Part shown: positions 16,363-23,980 of the stretch, piece by piece
How positions within the stretch are numbered: position 1 is the first letter of the stretch
How the letters are laid out: every line of letters begins with the position of its first letter
From: a virus
Length of the DNA: 37,594 bases
Strand: one strand, 5' to 3'
IMG/VR virus record: IMGVR_UViG_3300021961_000260
Span: 1-37,594 of that record
Translations under genes and position numbers: made by a program
Notes under the pieces: model-generated
What the model was told of the DNA's origin: nothing
Seen by the model: the letters and a program-made list of their open reading frames with translations, nothing else
Databases searched by the model: none

Positions 16363-16396
16363 TCAGTAATTATAACAGAGTGTTGCGAAAAAACAA
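16358..16396 (-). promoter_or_regulatory. Primase promoter with inverted repeat around the -10
   Basis: -35 TTGTTT (16391-16396), a 16-nt spacer and -10 TATAAT (16369-16374), followed by TACTGA and the GTG. A perfect 7-bp inverted repeat, AACACTC (16358-16364) and GAGTGTT (16378-16384), brackets the -10 and the start codon, which would suit an operator. Confidence 0.6.
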
Positions 16397-16422
16397 AGAG
16401 TATTGGAATATTTTTAGCCCAA

Positions 16423-16611
16423 TTATTTCACTTCGCGCAAGTTACTAATGACATAATCCTTTACATTGTAAAGTCGTTTAATTAATTCTCTTGCTACATA
16501 GAAACTCGGTGCTGATACAGAGACATCCATATGTCCTCTGTAGTTTGGTTGCTGTATGAAAACTTTGGCTGTGTACAACTTGTGTGTTTTGACTACATCG
16601 GCAACCTTCAT
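16423..16611 (-). CDS. Small hypothetical protein, 62 aa
   Basis: A 62-residue alpha/beta protein (KLYTAKVFIQQPNYRGHMDVSVSAPSFYVARELIKRLYNV) with no recognised motif. The pattern of two strands followed by a helix with AREL resembles many small phage proteins that modify or bind host factors. It starts 4 nt after the stop of the upstream structural gene (GATAAAG then ATG) and is probably translated with it. Confidence 0.72.
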   Translation of the reverse strand: MKVADVVKTHKLYTAKVFIQQPNYRGHMDVSVSAPSFYVARELIKRLYNVKDYVISNLREVK

Positions 16612-16615
16612 TACT

Positions 16616-17416
16616 TTATCTCGCTAAAATATTTGATACTACACCAGTATTACTTGTGAATACCATACGCAAGAACGGATGAAATCCATGAATAGTATAC
16701 CCTACTGTTTCAGTAGTTTCAAGGTATTCTTCTGAACTTATGGGATACCAATCTGTTAATTGACTATTGAATGTTCCTTCAACACTAACTTCCCCATTAA
16801 ATTCATGTAGATGAGCCTGCAATGTAATTATAGGATTATCTTCAGTGTTGATTACAGAACTATAATATGTATTAGCATTCGGCAATACATTTGCTATGCT
16901 GTTGTTGCTATCAAGATTCGGGAATGGCTGTCCTGTTGGAATAGTGACAGTTTCGCTAGGAACAAAACTTGGTAATATGCTATTAACAACATTGATCTGA
17001 CCACGTGCACCAGCTGCTGGGTCTACAAATACGGGATATCCAAATTCTCCTACTGGAATTTCAAGACTGTAGTGACACATTTGAGCAGGAATATCCTCAA
17101 TCTCAGCAGCATTCAACTGTAGATATGCTATTCCAGTCAATGGAAGTTCTAATGTCAGTGCCTTTTTAATTAGAACCTCAGTGCCGTCATAATTGATGAT
17201 ACGACAAGTTATTTCCTTGCCTGTAATATCAACTGGTTTCTGCTCTTGATTTAAGAACTGAAACTGAAGTTTATTGTCTACACCTTTGTGTAGATTCATT
17301 GTTTTTGCATATACTGGCATAAAGGCCCTCGGACTGTTTCCTGATAATAGGATGACAATCTGACGCTGTGTAAAAATAAATGCTGCTGTTGAATATCCTA
17401 CGTTTGTTACAGTCAC
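16616..17416 (-). CDS. Virion structural protein with BppU-like N-terminal region, 266 aa
   Basis: Residues 45-125 (DNKLQFQFLNQEQKPVDITGKEITCRI...GIAYLQLNAAEIEDI...YSLEIPVGE) follow the pattern of Ig-like N-terminal domains of BppU-type baseplate proteins: a strand, VDLTG, a strand, G.a.l.l...d....G.Y.y.i. The C-terminal half is beta-rich and unrecognised. The start is GTG (17416), fixed by AGGAG at 17426-17430, with a full TATAAATA 19 nt upstream. Probably a tail or baseplate-associated protein made late. Confidence 0.8.
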   Translation of the reverse strand: MTVTNVGYSTAAFIFTQRQIVILLSGNSPRAFMPVYAKTMNLHKGVDNKLQFQFLNQEQKPVDITGKEITCRIINYDGTEVLIKKALTLELPLTGIAYLQLNAAEIEDIPAQMCHYSLEIPVGEFGYPVFVDPAAGARGQINVVNSILPSFVPSETVTIPTGQPFPNLDSNNSIANVLPNANTYYSSVINTEDNPIITLQAHLHEFNGEVSVEGTFNSQLTDWYPISSEEYLETTETVGYTIHGFHPFLRMVFTSNTGVVSNILAR

Positions 17417-17435
17417 AGATGATCACTCCTAACTG

Positions 17436-17443
17436 TATTTATA
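17436..17443 (-). promoter_or_regulatory. T4 late promoter, full TATAAATA
   Basis: Complete TATAAATA 19 nt before the GTG at 17416, leaving a leader of about 14 nt that holds AGGAG. It overlaps the region just below the methyltransferase stop. Confidence 0.82.
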
Positions 17444-17448
17444 TGGTT

Positions 17449-18435
17449 TTAAAGGCTGTAAACAACCGTATTATCCGAACTTTTTTCGTTTTTAGTTTTG
17501 TTTATTGCTTGACGTTTGCTGCTGACTACACTAAATTCTAGTGTTTTTTGGTATCCTAATTGATTATGGTATCTCTCTACGTCTATGTTCATATCACGAT
17601 TACCCACTTTACCCACATTCCAGCAACTTACCCCATTACTATTAAGTTTTCCTAGACATAAATGAATAAGAGTTTTTAAAAAGTGTTCTGCCCAGTCATC
17701 GTATGTATTGTAATTGTTGATACTTTGTGTAGATTCCTTGCTATAAACTTCAATGTCATAATAGGGCGGACTGGTAAGAACTAAATCTACTTTTGGGATA
17801 TCATAATTTTCAAGTTTTAATGCATCATCACAAATCAACGTAACTTGATCTTCTATCTTTAGATATTTTGCTAGATTAGTTAGATTTTGATACGTGGTTG
17901 TGTTGGGCTCAAAAGCAATATACCTTGCCCCGCTAGCAACTGTGCCTAACATACGACCGCCCCAGCCAGCACAAGGATCAAGTACAAGTTTTGGCTTATA
18001 TCTATCACATATCATTTTGGCCATTTGTGGCCTATACATCGTATTTTTAGTTAGCCCGTAACAAAAATAGATGCCGCGTTTTAATTCACTTAAGTAAGGC
18101 GTGCTATGACTTTTACGATTCCAACGTAATACTTTTTCTAAGTTATTTGCTTTCCACAATTGATTAAAACTTTTACCTTTCATTTCTATATCATAAAAAT
18201 TATGGAAGAAATGCTCGCAAAGTTTCACACCTATACGTGAAGTACTATTGATATTGTTACTAGATGTTGTCCAATTACATAACTGTTTCCATGCATCTAG
18301 TAATTGTTTATCGTCATATGCAGGGAGAAAACTTACAGATTCAAGTTCTTGAGCCAGTGTGGGTAATATAAGTTCAAAGTCAGTATCAGATAAACGTCTA
18401 ATACTATGCCTTACGTTAAGATAGTTTTCAATCAT
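17449..18435 (-). CDS. DNA methyltransferase (N6-adenine or N4-cytosine)
   Basis: Transfers a methyl group from S-adenosylmethionine to an exocyclic amino group in DNA. Motif I (SAM binding) is VLDPCAGWGGR at about residues 151-161, with the acidic ribose-binding residue in AFEPN at 174-178. The catalytic motif IV is LTSPPYYDIE at 220-229. The order I then IV, without a long insert, suits a gamma-like class. The 150 residues before motif I may hold target recognition. Its ATG overlaps the stop of the upstream gene by 4 nt (ATGA). That gene encodes a PD-(D/E)XK-like protein, so the pair could be a restriction-modification system; alternatively it is an orphan methylase protecting phage DNA. 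Confidence 0.9.
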   Translation of the reverse strand: MIENYLNVRHSIRRLSDTDFELILPTLAQELESVSFLPAYDDKQLLDAWKQLCNWTTSSNNINSTSRIGVKLCEHFFHNFYDIEMKGKSFNQLWKANNLEKVLRWNRKSHSTPYLSELKRGIYFCYGLTKNTMYRPQMAKMICDRYKPKLVLDPCAGWGGRMLGTVASGARYIAFEPNTTTYQNLTNLAKYLKIEDQVTLICDDALKLENYDIPKVDLVLTSPPYYDIEVYSKESTQSINNYNTYDDWAEHFLKTLIHLCLGKLNSNGVSCWNVGKVGNRDMNIDVERYHNQLGYQKTLEFSVVSSKRQAINKTKNEKSSDNTVVYSL

Positions 18436-19067
18436 TTTTGCTGTATACGTTTTATTAATGCCTTATACATGGGTTTAGACATATATTTTTGTGCATCTTG
18501 GTGTAGATATTGTATATCTAAATCAGGACAATCTATCCATTGCTTATACCCAAAATTGGGACTACAACGTGTGTGCTTTTTTGTCTTTTTTCTATTCTTT
18601 TCTGCAACTTCTTGTATGCGTGAAAGCGCCCAAGGTACCATATAACTAAAGGGAAATCGTACAAGAAATACTAACTTTCCGTCTGAAAATCCAGAAACAC
18701 ACATATCCCAACTTTGCTTTTTTACTACCCCATCTTCTGTAAGATCATTAAATGGGTTTCCCCCTTTAAGTTTGTCAGCATACATAGGTTTGACTTCTAT
18801 ATATACGTTTTTGACTACATCAAACCCATCTGCGCCCTGTTTAATTTTCAATGAATCTACATTCATAAGCCGTAAACTTATTTCTTCGCATATGGTTTTA
18901 GCATTTTTATCCTGAAGATACTTGAGTAATAGTCTTTGATAGCCCGGAGTTTGCTGCTGAAATAGGCGCCCGCTACCTACAAGGTAATCTATTAAAATGT
19001 CTATATAATCATCGCTAAATTTAGGTAAATTCGTGACTATTTGTGTGATACTATCATTGATATACAT
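18432..19067 (-). CDS. PD-(D/E)XK-like protein, candidate restriction endonuclease
   Basis: No family name recognised, but residues 79-93 (ADGFDVVKNVYIEVK) give the PD-(D/E)XK core D83-x7-E91-x-K93 on two predicted strands, as in type II restriction enzymes and other nucleases. An upstream acidic helix (CEEISLRL, E61/E62) and a QSWDM segment (118-122) after the core could complete the fold. 211 residues is a usual size for a type II endonuclease. Its stop overlaps the methyltransferase ATG (ATGA), the tight coupling seen in many R-M pairs. Other readings are a Vsr-like or DNA-repair nuclease, or a nuclease against competing phage DNA. Confidence 0.7.
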   Translation of the reverse strand: MYINDSITQIVTNLPKFSDDYIDILIDYLVGSGRLFQQQTPGYQRLLLKYLQDKNAKTICEEISLRLMNVDSLKIKQGADGFDVVKNVYIEVKPMYADKLKGGNPFNDLTEDGVVKKQSWDMCVSGFSDGKLVFLVRFPFSYMVPWALSRIQEVAEKNRKKTKKHTRCSPNFGYKQWIDCPDLDIQYLHQDAQKYMSKPMYKALIKRIQQK

Positions 19068-19122
19068 AGTGATACTTATTTTACTACATCTGTAAAATAA
19101 AATATCTTTTTACTTACCCAAT

Positions 19123-19130
19123 TATAAATA
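19123..19130 (+). promoter_or_regulatory. T4 late promoter, full TATAAATA, 7 nt from ATG
   Basis: Complete TATAAATA at 19123-19130 followed by ATAATCA and the ATG at 19138, in the 70-nt gap between divergent genes. No Shine-Dalgarno is present. Confidence 0.75.
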
Positions 19131-19137
19131 ATAATCA

Positions 19138-19521
19138 ATGACAATTGCTAAAGACTTTTTCAAAAAATTAAGTGAAAACCACCCATTTATAACTGTGGTA
19201 TCATTTGCTAACCAAGACTATGTAGGGATCATACAAAACCGCGATGACCAATGTACCAGCATTTATGATTATGGTAGCATAGCTGACAATAAAATTAAAG
19301 AATTATTCTTAGAATTAGGCGAAATATGGTGGTGGGAAAGCAACCGTCAGATACCCATTAATATTTTTCTAAAGCAGGAATGGAGTCCTTTTAAACCATA
19401 TCTTAGAACATTTAACAATAAAAATTTAGAAATAATACATGGTCCAATCGTATGCCTAAATGAACTAAATAAAAAGAGAACCAAAAGGCGTAGTATAACT
19501 TTAGTAAAAAGAATAACTTAA
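19138..19521 (+). CDS. Conserved phage protein of unknown function, 127 aa
   Basis: I have no function for it. The N-terminal part (FITVVSFANQDYVGIIQNRDDQCTSIYDYGSI) looks like a small beta barrel. It is followed by LFLELGEIWWWESNRQIPINIFLKQEW and a basic C-terminus (NKKRTKRRSITLVKRIT). The aromatic EIWWWESNR segment would be a good family signature. It is driven by a full late box with no leader, and the oxygenase start codon follows its stop directly (TAAATG), so the two are translated together. Confidence 0.8.
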   Translation: MTIAKDFFKKLSENHPFITVVSFANQDYVGIIQNRDDQCTSIYDYGSIADNKIKELFLELGEIWWWESNRQIPINIFLKQEWSPFKPYLRTFNNKNLEIIHGPIVCLNELNKKRTKRRSITLVKRIT

Positions 19522-20289
19522 ATGGACTTTGAACAAACATATAAAATATTGATAGAAAATGGGTATTATTTTGGTTCAAATTATGATATATTAAATCAAT
19601 ATGAATGTAATACTTTGCAGCATGCCATTGATAATGATATTAATAATAACGGATTAAGAAAAAAATTCCATGATGATTATTTGAAAAAAACTAGAAACGT
19701 TTGGGAATACTTTATGCAAGCAAACTCAACCGATGAACGTTTCCAAAGTTATAATTCAGGACGAAACTTACTAAGTTATGATGATCGTGAAGAAAGAAAA
19801 AAATATTTAGATGAAAATAATATCCCTGTAATGCAGCAATGGTTTTTTACTCCAGTTGATGTATATTCGCATATCATAGATCCTAATGTATTACAAAACA
19901 GAATAAAAGAATTTATTTCAAAAATATATCTTGTGCCGGCAAACAAGGTTGACGTTGAACCAATTAAAATAAGTTTTTATGATAAAGATGATTTCCTTAA
20001 ACCACACGTTGATGGTAAAAATAAAGGAAGATTGTGTAGTTTAATCATTTATTTGTCTGACCCAACAACATATAGTTTAGATAAAGGCGGTAATTTTTTA
20101 TTACATTCTAAAAATATAAAATATGATAATCAGTTAGAATTTAATGATATGGAGGTAAGTTTAAATCCAACTTATCCAAATTATGTAATACTTGATTTTA
20201 CAAAAAATAATTTATACCACGCCGTACAACCTTGTACTACAAGATTCAGCAGATATGCAATTCTTTGTTTTCCTACCTTAAAGGAATAA
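19522..20289 (+). CDS. 2OG-Fe(II) oxygenase, prolyl-4-hydroxylase-like
   Basis: Predicted Fe(II)/2-oxoglutarate-dependent dioxygenase. The double-stranded beta-helix core shows the facial triad: His162 and Asp164 in LKPHVDGKNKGR, then SLIIYLS and GGNFLL, and His233 in LYHAVQP with Arg244 (or Arg241) for 2-oxoglutarate binding in TTRFSRYAILCF. 255 residues is usual. Substrate unknown; protein side chains, DNA bases and small metabolites are all possible in phages. It begins on the base after the stop of the late gene before it, so expression is probably late. Its stop directly abuts the stop of the convergent deformylase gene. Confidence 0.88.
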   Translation: MDFEQTYKILIENGYYFGSNYDILNQYECNTLQHAIDNDINNNGLRKKFHDDYLKKTRNVWEYFMQANSTDERFQSYNSGRNLLSYDDREERKKYLDENNIPVMQQWFFTPVDVYSHIIDPNVLQNRIKEFISKIYLVPANKVDVEPIKISFYDKDDFLKPHVDGKNKGRLCSLIIYLSDPTTYSLDKGGNFLLHSKNIKYDNQLEFNDMEVSLNPTYPNYVILDFTKNNLYHAVQPCTTRFSRYAILCFPTLKE

Positions 20290-20775
20290 TTATTTCTTTT
20301 TTTTCTTTCTACGTCTTTTCGCAAGGTCAAGACTTAACTTTGCTGTACGTGTATCAAAACAAATACCATCTAAATGATCGCGCTCATGTTGATAGATGCG
20401 ACCAAATAATCCGGGAAAGTCTTTTATGATTTCTTGTCCTAGAGCATTATAATATTTTGCCTTGATAGACTCATAACGTTTGACATGTAGCCAAAGATCA
20501 GGGAAACTTAAGCATCCTTCTTGCTCCATATACTCGCCTAAACCTTCAATTATTTCTGGATTGATACAAACAAATAATCTATCACTATTACCCATAATGA
20601 ATAAACGTTTCATTACACCAAGTTGGGGTGCCGCTAATCCTATACCGTTATTTTCAATCATGACCTTAGTCATGGCTGTTACTAATTCGCTAGGATCACC
20701 GTCAACAGTAAAATCCCACGGCGTGCAAACTTCTCTAAGTTTTGGATCATTCTCATTAAGTAATGTTAGATTCAT
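20290..20775 (-). CDS. def: Peptide deformylase
   Basis: Removes the formyl group from the N-terminal Met of new proteins. All three family motifs are intact: GIGLAAPQ (44-51), EGCLS (86-90, metal ligand Cys88) and HERDH (130-134, metal ligands His130 and His134, catalytic Glu131). At 161 residues it is near the length of bacterial enzymes, so less reduced than some cyanophage copies. It ends in an unusual basic tail, KRRRKKKKK. Phage deformylases are known from aquatic T4-like phages. It is the last gene of the ten-gene leftward operon and overlaps the gene before it by 20 nt. Confidence 0.96.
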   Translation of the reverse strand: MNLTLLNENDPKLREVCTPWDFTVDGDPSELVTAMTKVMIENNGIGLAAPQLGVMKRLFIMGNSDRLFVCINPEIIEGLGEYMEQEGCLSFPDLWLHVKRYESIKAKYYNALGQEIIKDFPGLFGRIYQHERDHLDGICFDTRTAKLSLDLAKRRRKKKKK

Positions 20776-21334
20776 TTTGTAATAAGTTCATATGCACCAC
20801 GACAAGATGCGCGTAAGCAACTGCGTGTGACTTTTTAAAACTATACGTACCTTCTTCTTTTTCCCATATAGTCTTACTGACTTCATGCCAAGGTAATCCT
20901 ATTAGATGTTTTTTAGCAGGACGTATTACAGCAAGAAACATTGCTAGTCGGGGAATACTATTTACAGGTTCGGGCATTCTACGTAAACTATTATAATGAT
21001 TACCCAAATGTATCAATTGTTCTACAAATTTTTGATCATTCAATAACGACCAATTTGGCTCACGCATTAGTTCAACTAAATGTTGTTCATCATGAATCTG
21101 ATTATAAACGTAGACATTGAGTATATCTAGTTTCATATACCCTCGGTCTTCTGCTAGTTCATAATCAATGCTAGATATATTATTGATTGGGTCGTAAGGT
21201 ATATCTGTCACATAGATACCGGTATTGTGTTTCTTAACTTCGTTTTTTCTAATGCTAGCAGGTATATGGTCTACAATAGACAATAGTTTATCTCTGTCAC
21301 CCAAATCTATGTCAATGTCGCTATTGAATTTCAC
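20756..21334 (-). CDS. Miniature DnaE (Pol III alpha)-like protein, 192 aa
   Basis: The sequence keeps, in order, the landmarks of the bacterial DnaE palm and its neighbours in one-sixth of the length. SDIDIDLGDRDK (5-16) matches the DnaE PDIDIDF segment with two catalytic Asp. GYMKLDILNV (65-74) matches the VKFDFLGL segment with the third Asp. RLAMFLAVIRPAKKHLIG (129-146) resembles the ALYRPG helix, and YSFKKSHAVAYA (164-175) the FNKSHAAAYA motif. No PHP, fingers or clamp-binding domains fit in 192 residues. Whether it polymerises DNA is unknown; a regulatory or decoy role is as likely. It lies between the deformylase and exonuclease genes; ATGA overlap at 21331-21334. Confidence 0.75.
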   Translation of the reverse strand: MKFNSDIDIDLGDRDKLLSIVDHIPASIRKNEVKKHNTGIYVTDIPYDPINNISSIDYELAEDRGYMKLDILNVYVYNQIHDEQHLVELMREPNWSLLNDQKFVEQLIHLGNHYNSLRRMPEPVNSIPRLAMFLAVIRPAKKHLIGLPWHEVSKTIWEKEEGTYSFKKSHAVAYAHLVVVHMNLLQNESNIT

Positions 21335-21591
21335 TGAAACCTCAACAAAAATAATATCTCTTTTTCTTCATCTAATATCTCGACATATACTTTAGGACTA
21401 TTGCCTGCTACACGCAAGACCCAACTCTCTTTATCCTTGCTACGCCATTCAACAAATTGACTGACACTACTACTATTATATTTTTTACCGTCGCTATGAA
21501 AATTTTCCTGTATATTTTCACTCAGCCAATCTAACATAGCCCTGTAGTTTTGACTGCTATAGGGAAATTGGTGTCTACGTACAGCCTTCAC
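21331..21591 (-). CDS. Small hypothetical protein, 86 aa
   Basis: Alpha/beta protein (FPYSSQNYRAMLDWLSENI, VEWRSKDKESWVLRVAGNSPKVYVEILDEEKEILFLLRF) with no recognised motif. It shares one base with the exonuclease stop upstream and four with the mini-DnaE start downstream, so it is firmly inside the operon. The strand pattern of its C-terminal half resembles the two small proteins at 22132-22419 and 23095-23307, which also end in D-E-K/F-E..-FxF strands. Confidence 0.75.
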   Translation of the reverse strand: MKAVRRHQFPYSSQNYRAMLDWLSENIQENFHSDGKKYNSSSVSQFVEWRSKDKESWVLRVAGNSPKVYVEILDEEKEILFLLRFQ

Positions 21592-22139
21592 TATCGTTTC
21601 ATTCCTAATTTTCTATATGCCTCTTGTACAACTATAGCCTGACGTTCAGCATCATCAACTGCTTGGTGCTTAGTGACATATCCGCCGTCTTTTAATTTAA
21701 CACCTGCAATTTCGTAAAGTGTACGTGTATCACGCACAGTATAAAATGGCCAAGGAATAGGATTGGGCCTATCGGTTAGTGTTTGACGCATAGCAGTCTC
21801 AATAGCAACAACGTCAAATGGGGCACCATGACCCCATACTGCTCTACGATTCCAACCAAACTGATACATCACTTCCATACATTCACGTAAACTCAAGCGT
21901 CCTTCATCACTCATGGCTTCATCAATGGCTTCAGGACTTTGTTCGCTCCACCAGCGTATTGTATCATCATTAATGATACGATTATATTTTTCAGTTTGAT
22001 CTTCTATGGTAGGCTTTAACGTGAGTTTTTCTGCTACTCCTTCACCATATGGATCGAACCTAACGACACCAATAGTAAGGATAACACAATAGGGTGTTGT
22101 GTCTAATGTCTCCAAATCTATCATAATATCGTTAGCCAT
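21591..22139 (-). CDS. dexA: 3'-5' exonuclease, DnaQ/DexA-like
   Basis: DEDDh-type exonuclease of the RNase H fold. ExoI is IMIDLETLD (Asp8, Glu10), ExoII is VWGHGAPFDVVAI around residues 101-113, and ExoIII is KHQAVDDAERQA around 156-167 (His and Asp of the H-x4-D motif). In T4, DexA degrades DNA 3'-5' and helps break down host DNA. At 182 residues it is a single nuclease domain. The start ATG at 22139 is 8 nt inside the preceding gene, and its stop shares a base with the next start. It could also belong to the exonuclease VIII-like branch (the phage 'RNase T/exo' group). Confidence 0.88.
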   Translation of the reverse strand: MANDIMIDLETLDTTPYCVILTIGVVRFDPYGEGVAEKLTLKPTIEDQTEKYNRIINDDTIRWWSEQSPEAIDEAMSDEGRLSLRECMEVMYQFGWNRRAVWGHGAPFDVVAIETAMRQTLTDRPNPIPWPFYTVRDTRTLYEIAGVKLKDGGYVTKHQAVDDAERQAIVVQEAYRKLGMKR

Positions 22140-22419
22140 ATTTCAATACATATACCATAAATTTTTTTTCGTCAGTTACAATAAACTCATCTGTATATTG
22201 TAAATCCTCAGTCAACACAGGCTTGAATCCATGTGTGTTTGCTAGCCAGTCTATAAATGCATAATGATCAGTGCTAGTATTTTCTGTTGAGAATTCTCCG
22301 CGCAATTTTCTAAGATTATTCCAATAATCCCAACGTGATAAACGTCTTTCAACTCTATCATCGTCATCATCGTAATCTTGAAAGTCTTTAGGGACGTTTA
22401 CCATTGCTTGTCCAAACAT
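22132..22419 (-). CDS. Small acidic hypothetical protein, 95 aa
   Basis: Highly acidic near the start (KDFQDYDDDDDRVERR) and ending in two predicted strands (YTDEFIVTDEKKFMVYVLKYG). A HGFKPVLTEDLQYTDEFIV stretch suggests a small single-domain regulator, but no family is recognised. Two starts are possible: 22419 (32-nt overlap with the oxygenase) or 22404 (MVNVPKDF). Neither has a Shine-Dalgarno, so I keep the longer reading. The exonuclease start lies within its last codons. Confidence 0.7.
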   Translation of the reverse strand: MFGQAMVNVPKDFQDYDDDDDRVERRLSRWDYWNNLRKLRGEFSTENTSTDHYAFIDWLANTHGFKPVLTEDLQYTDEFIVTDEKKFMVYVLKYG

Positions 22420-23098
22420 TATCTAATTCAGCAACATCGTTTATTATACTCTTATCTAGATAGTTTAGCAATAGAGCAGGTCTAGGTTCATCACTATTAT
22501 TGGGCATACTGCTATGAAGGACCCTACAATTATATAATAGCAAACTACCTTTGGGCATATCATGTTGCTTACAGTTATCTAAGAACCAATTATCAAATGA
22601 TCCAGTATAGCATTTATTGATATCAAAATCTCGTTTTTGACTAAACGGAACCAATCCTGTCGCAGCATTTTCTTTGGTAACATCATCTAATGTTATGATA
22701 CATTGTATTCCCAATAATCTCTTATCAAAGTTCCATTTACTAAATCTATGCGGGGTGTCAACGTGAGGGCTTACCCATTTGCTGTGCGGATTTATTGTCA
22801 CAGTATCGGTCGCATAAAAGTTTAAAGTAGGAAAGTTATTTTGAATTACAGGGTCAACAAGTTTTTTAATCTTTTCAAACTCTTTATATCCGTCAACAGT
22901 CTGACTCCACCATACACTGATATCTTCTAGGTTCTTGATATCATCACGTTCAGCATAGACTTTCTTACTACTGCTAGCGCGGACCGGATATAAGTCTTTA
23001 AGGATTTTTTTGTAGTCTGCGACTAAAAGTGAAGGAATAAATCCGGGAAATATTTTGTAACCTTCTCCCTGTTCTAGTATGTCTTTTAATTCTCTCAT
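22388..23098 (-). CDS. 2OG-Fe(II) oxygenase, phytanoyl-CoA dioxygenase (PhyH)-like
   Basis: Predicted non-haem iron dioxygenase. Facial triad: His112 and Asp114 in WVSPHVDTPHRF, and His195 in LLYNCRVLHSSMPNNS. Arg206 in EPRPALLLNYLD should bind 2-oxoglutarate. The GLVPFSQKRD segment (148-157) matches the G.l.vipGSH.. loop of PhyH proteins. At 236 residues it is single-domain. Its substrate is unknown. It sits in the early/middle replication-associated operon, unlike the late oxygenase at 19522. It overlaps the preceding gene by 4 nt. Confidence 0.87.
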   Translation of the reverse strand: MRELKDILEQGEGYKIFPGFIPSLLVADYKKILKDLYPVRASSSKKVYAERDDIKNLEDISVWWSQTVDGYKEFEKIKKLVDPVIQNNFPTLNFYATDTVTINPHSKWVSPHVDTPHRFSKWNFDKRLLGIQCIITLDDVTKENAATGLVPFSQKRDFDINKCYTGSFDNWFLDNCKQHDMPKGSLLLYNCRVLHSSMPNNSDEPRPALLLNYLDKSIINDVAELDNVWTSNGKRP

Positions 23099-23307
23099 TG
23101 TGATGATAACCTAAACCACATAGCATCTTCTTCAAATTTAAAATAGAAAATCATTTCGTCTGTTGAAGAATCTGTCATATACCTATATCCAGGTAATCCA
23201 TATGTATCAATTGCTTTCACACAGACTTGATCCCAACTATTTATAGTATCCCCTCTGCGCCACGGGATATCTACACGATAAGGAAATGTTTTAGTATCCA
23301 CCAGCAC
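23095..23307 (-). CDS. Small conserved phage protein, 70 aa
   Basis: WRRGDTINSWDQVCVKAIDTYGLPGYRYMTDSS and IFYFKFEEDAMWFRLSSQ resemble a small conserved protein found near replication genes of T4-like cyanophages; its function is not known to me. The C-terminal FxFxxxxDAxxFRL pattern is a strand-helix unit shared with other small phage proteins here. It overlaps the zinc-finger protein gene by 17 nt and the oxygenase gene by 4 nt. Confidence 0.78.
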   Translation of the reverse strand: MLVDTKTFPYRVDIPWRRGDTINSWDQVCVKAIDTYGLPGYRYMTDSSTDEMIFYFKFEEDAMWFRLSSQ

Positions 23308-23980
23308 TTAATAACTCCTTAACTTCAACTATAATGTCTTTTTGTTTATGAAATTTTAAAGCCCATCTTTCAGGATTAATGTAATCTATAATCATTTTTT
23401 CTTGCGTTGGATCTATTGACTCCATAAACTCAAGTCCGGATTTACTTTGATATAGCATCCACGGACTAATTTTACCTTTAGTTATCTCATAACAAATCTT
23501 GTGTCTATTGCCATATCTCAACACATCTTTAGTTTGTATTTTTTCTTGCTGTGCTAATACAACCGTTGTTTCAATACTGCGGGCTATTGCATCTATAGGA
23601 TCTTCAATCAAATTGTAATCTATAATAAACTTTGTATAAACAGAATCTTTATTCCATTTGTCAATGCTTATCTTTTCTTTTAATAACCAATCTATGTATC
23701 TAGGTACATTTATTACCTGGGCATCTAAACAATAGTTTCCAAATTTTATAAATGCTGTATAATATGGATTGTTAATAAAATCTAGATATTCTTTTTTCTT
23801 TTTGCTTGTATGTTTAGTATAAAATTGTATCCAAGACTGAAATCCGATTTGGTTTCCGCGTGTGTCTTTGTCTTGCCAACGGCGTTTATAAACACATAAA
23901 TGTTTTATAATACTAGTTTCTCTTGCAAAACTCTTATTACAAAATTCACATGTATGTTTAGTTTCCGCAGTCTTTGTCAT
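23291..23980 (-). CDS. C2H2 zinc-finger-containing phage protein, 229 aa
   Basis: The N-terminus has a classical C2H2-like finger: HTCEFCNKSFARETSIIKHLC (Cys-x2-Cys-x12-His-x1-Cys), with His/Cys completing the site, followed by KRRW. The remaining 200 residues are helical, with YTAFIKFGNYCLDAQVINVPRYIDWLL and ATRSIETTVVLAQ-like segments, and belong to no family I can name. Probably binds nucleic acid or a replication protein. The ATG at 23980 is preferred to the TTG at 23989; both lie within the end of the gp62-like gene. Confidence 0.8.
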   Translation of the reverse strand: MTKTAETKHTCEFCNKSFARETSIIKHLCVYKRRWQDKDTRGNQIGFQSWIQFYTKHTSKKKKEYLDFINNPYYTAFIKFGNYCLDAQVINVPRYIDWLLKEKISIDKWNKDSVYTKFIIDYNLIEDPIDAIARSIETTVVLAQQEKIQTKDVLRYGNRHKICYEITKGKISPWMLYQSKSGLEFMESIDPTQEKMIIDYINPERWALKFHKQKDIIVEVKELLSAGGY

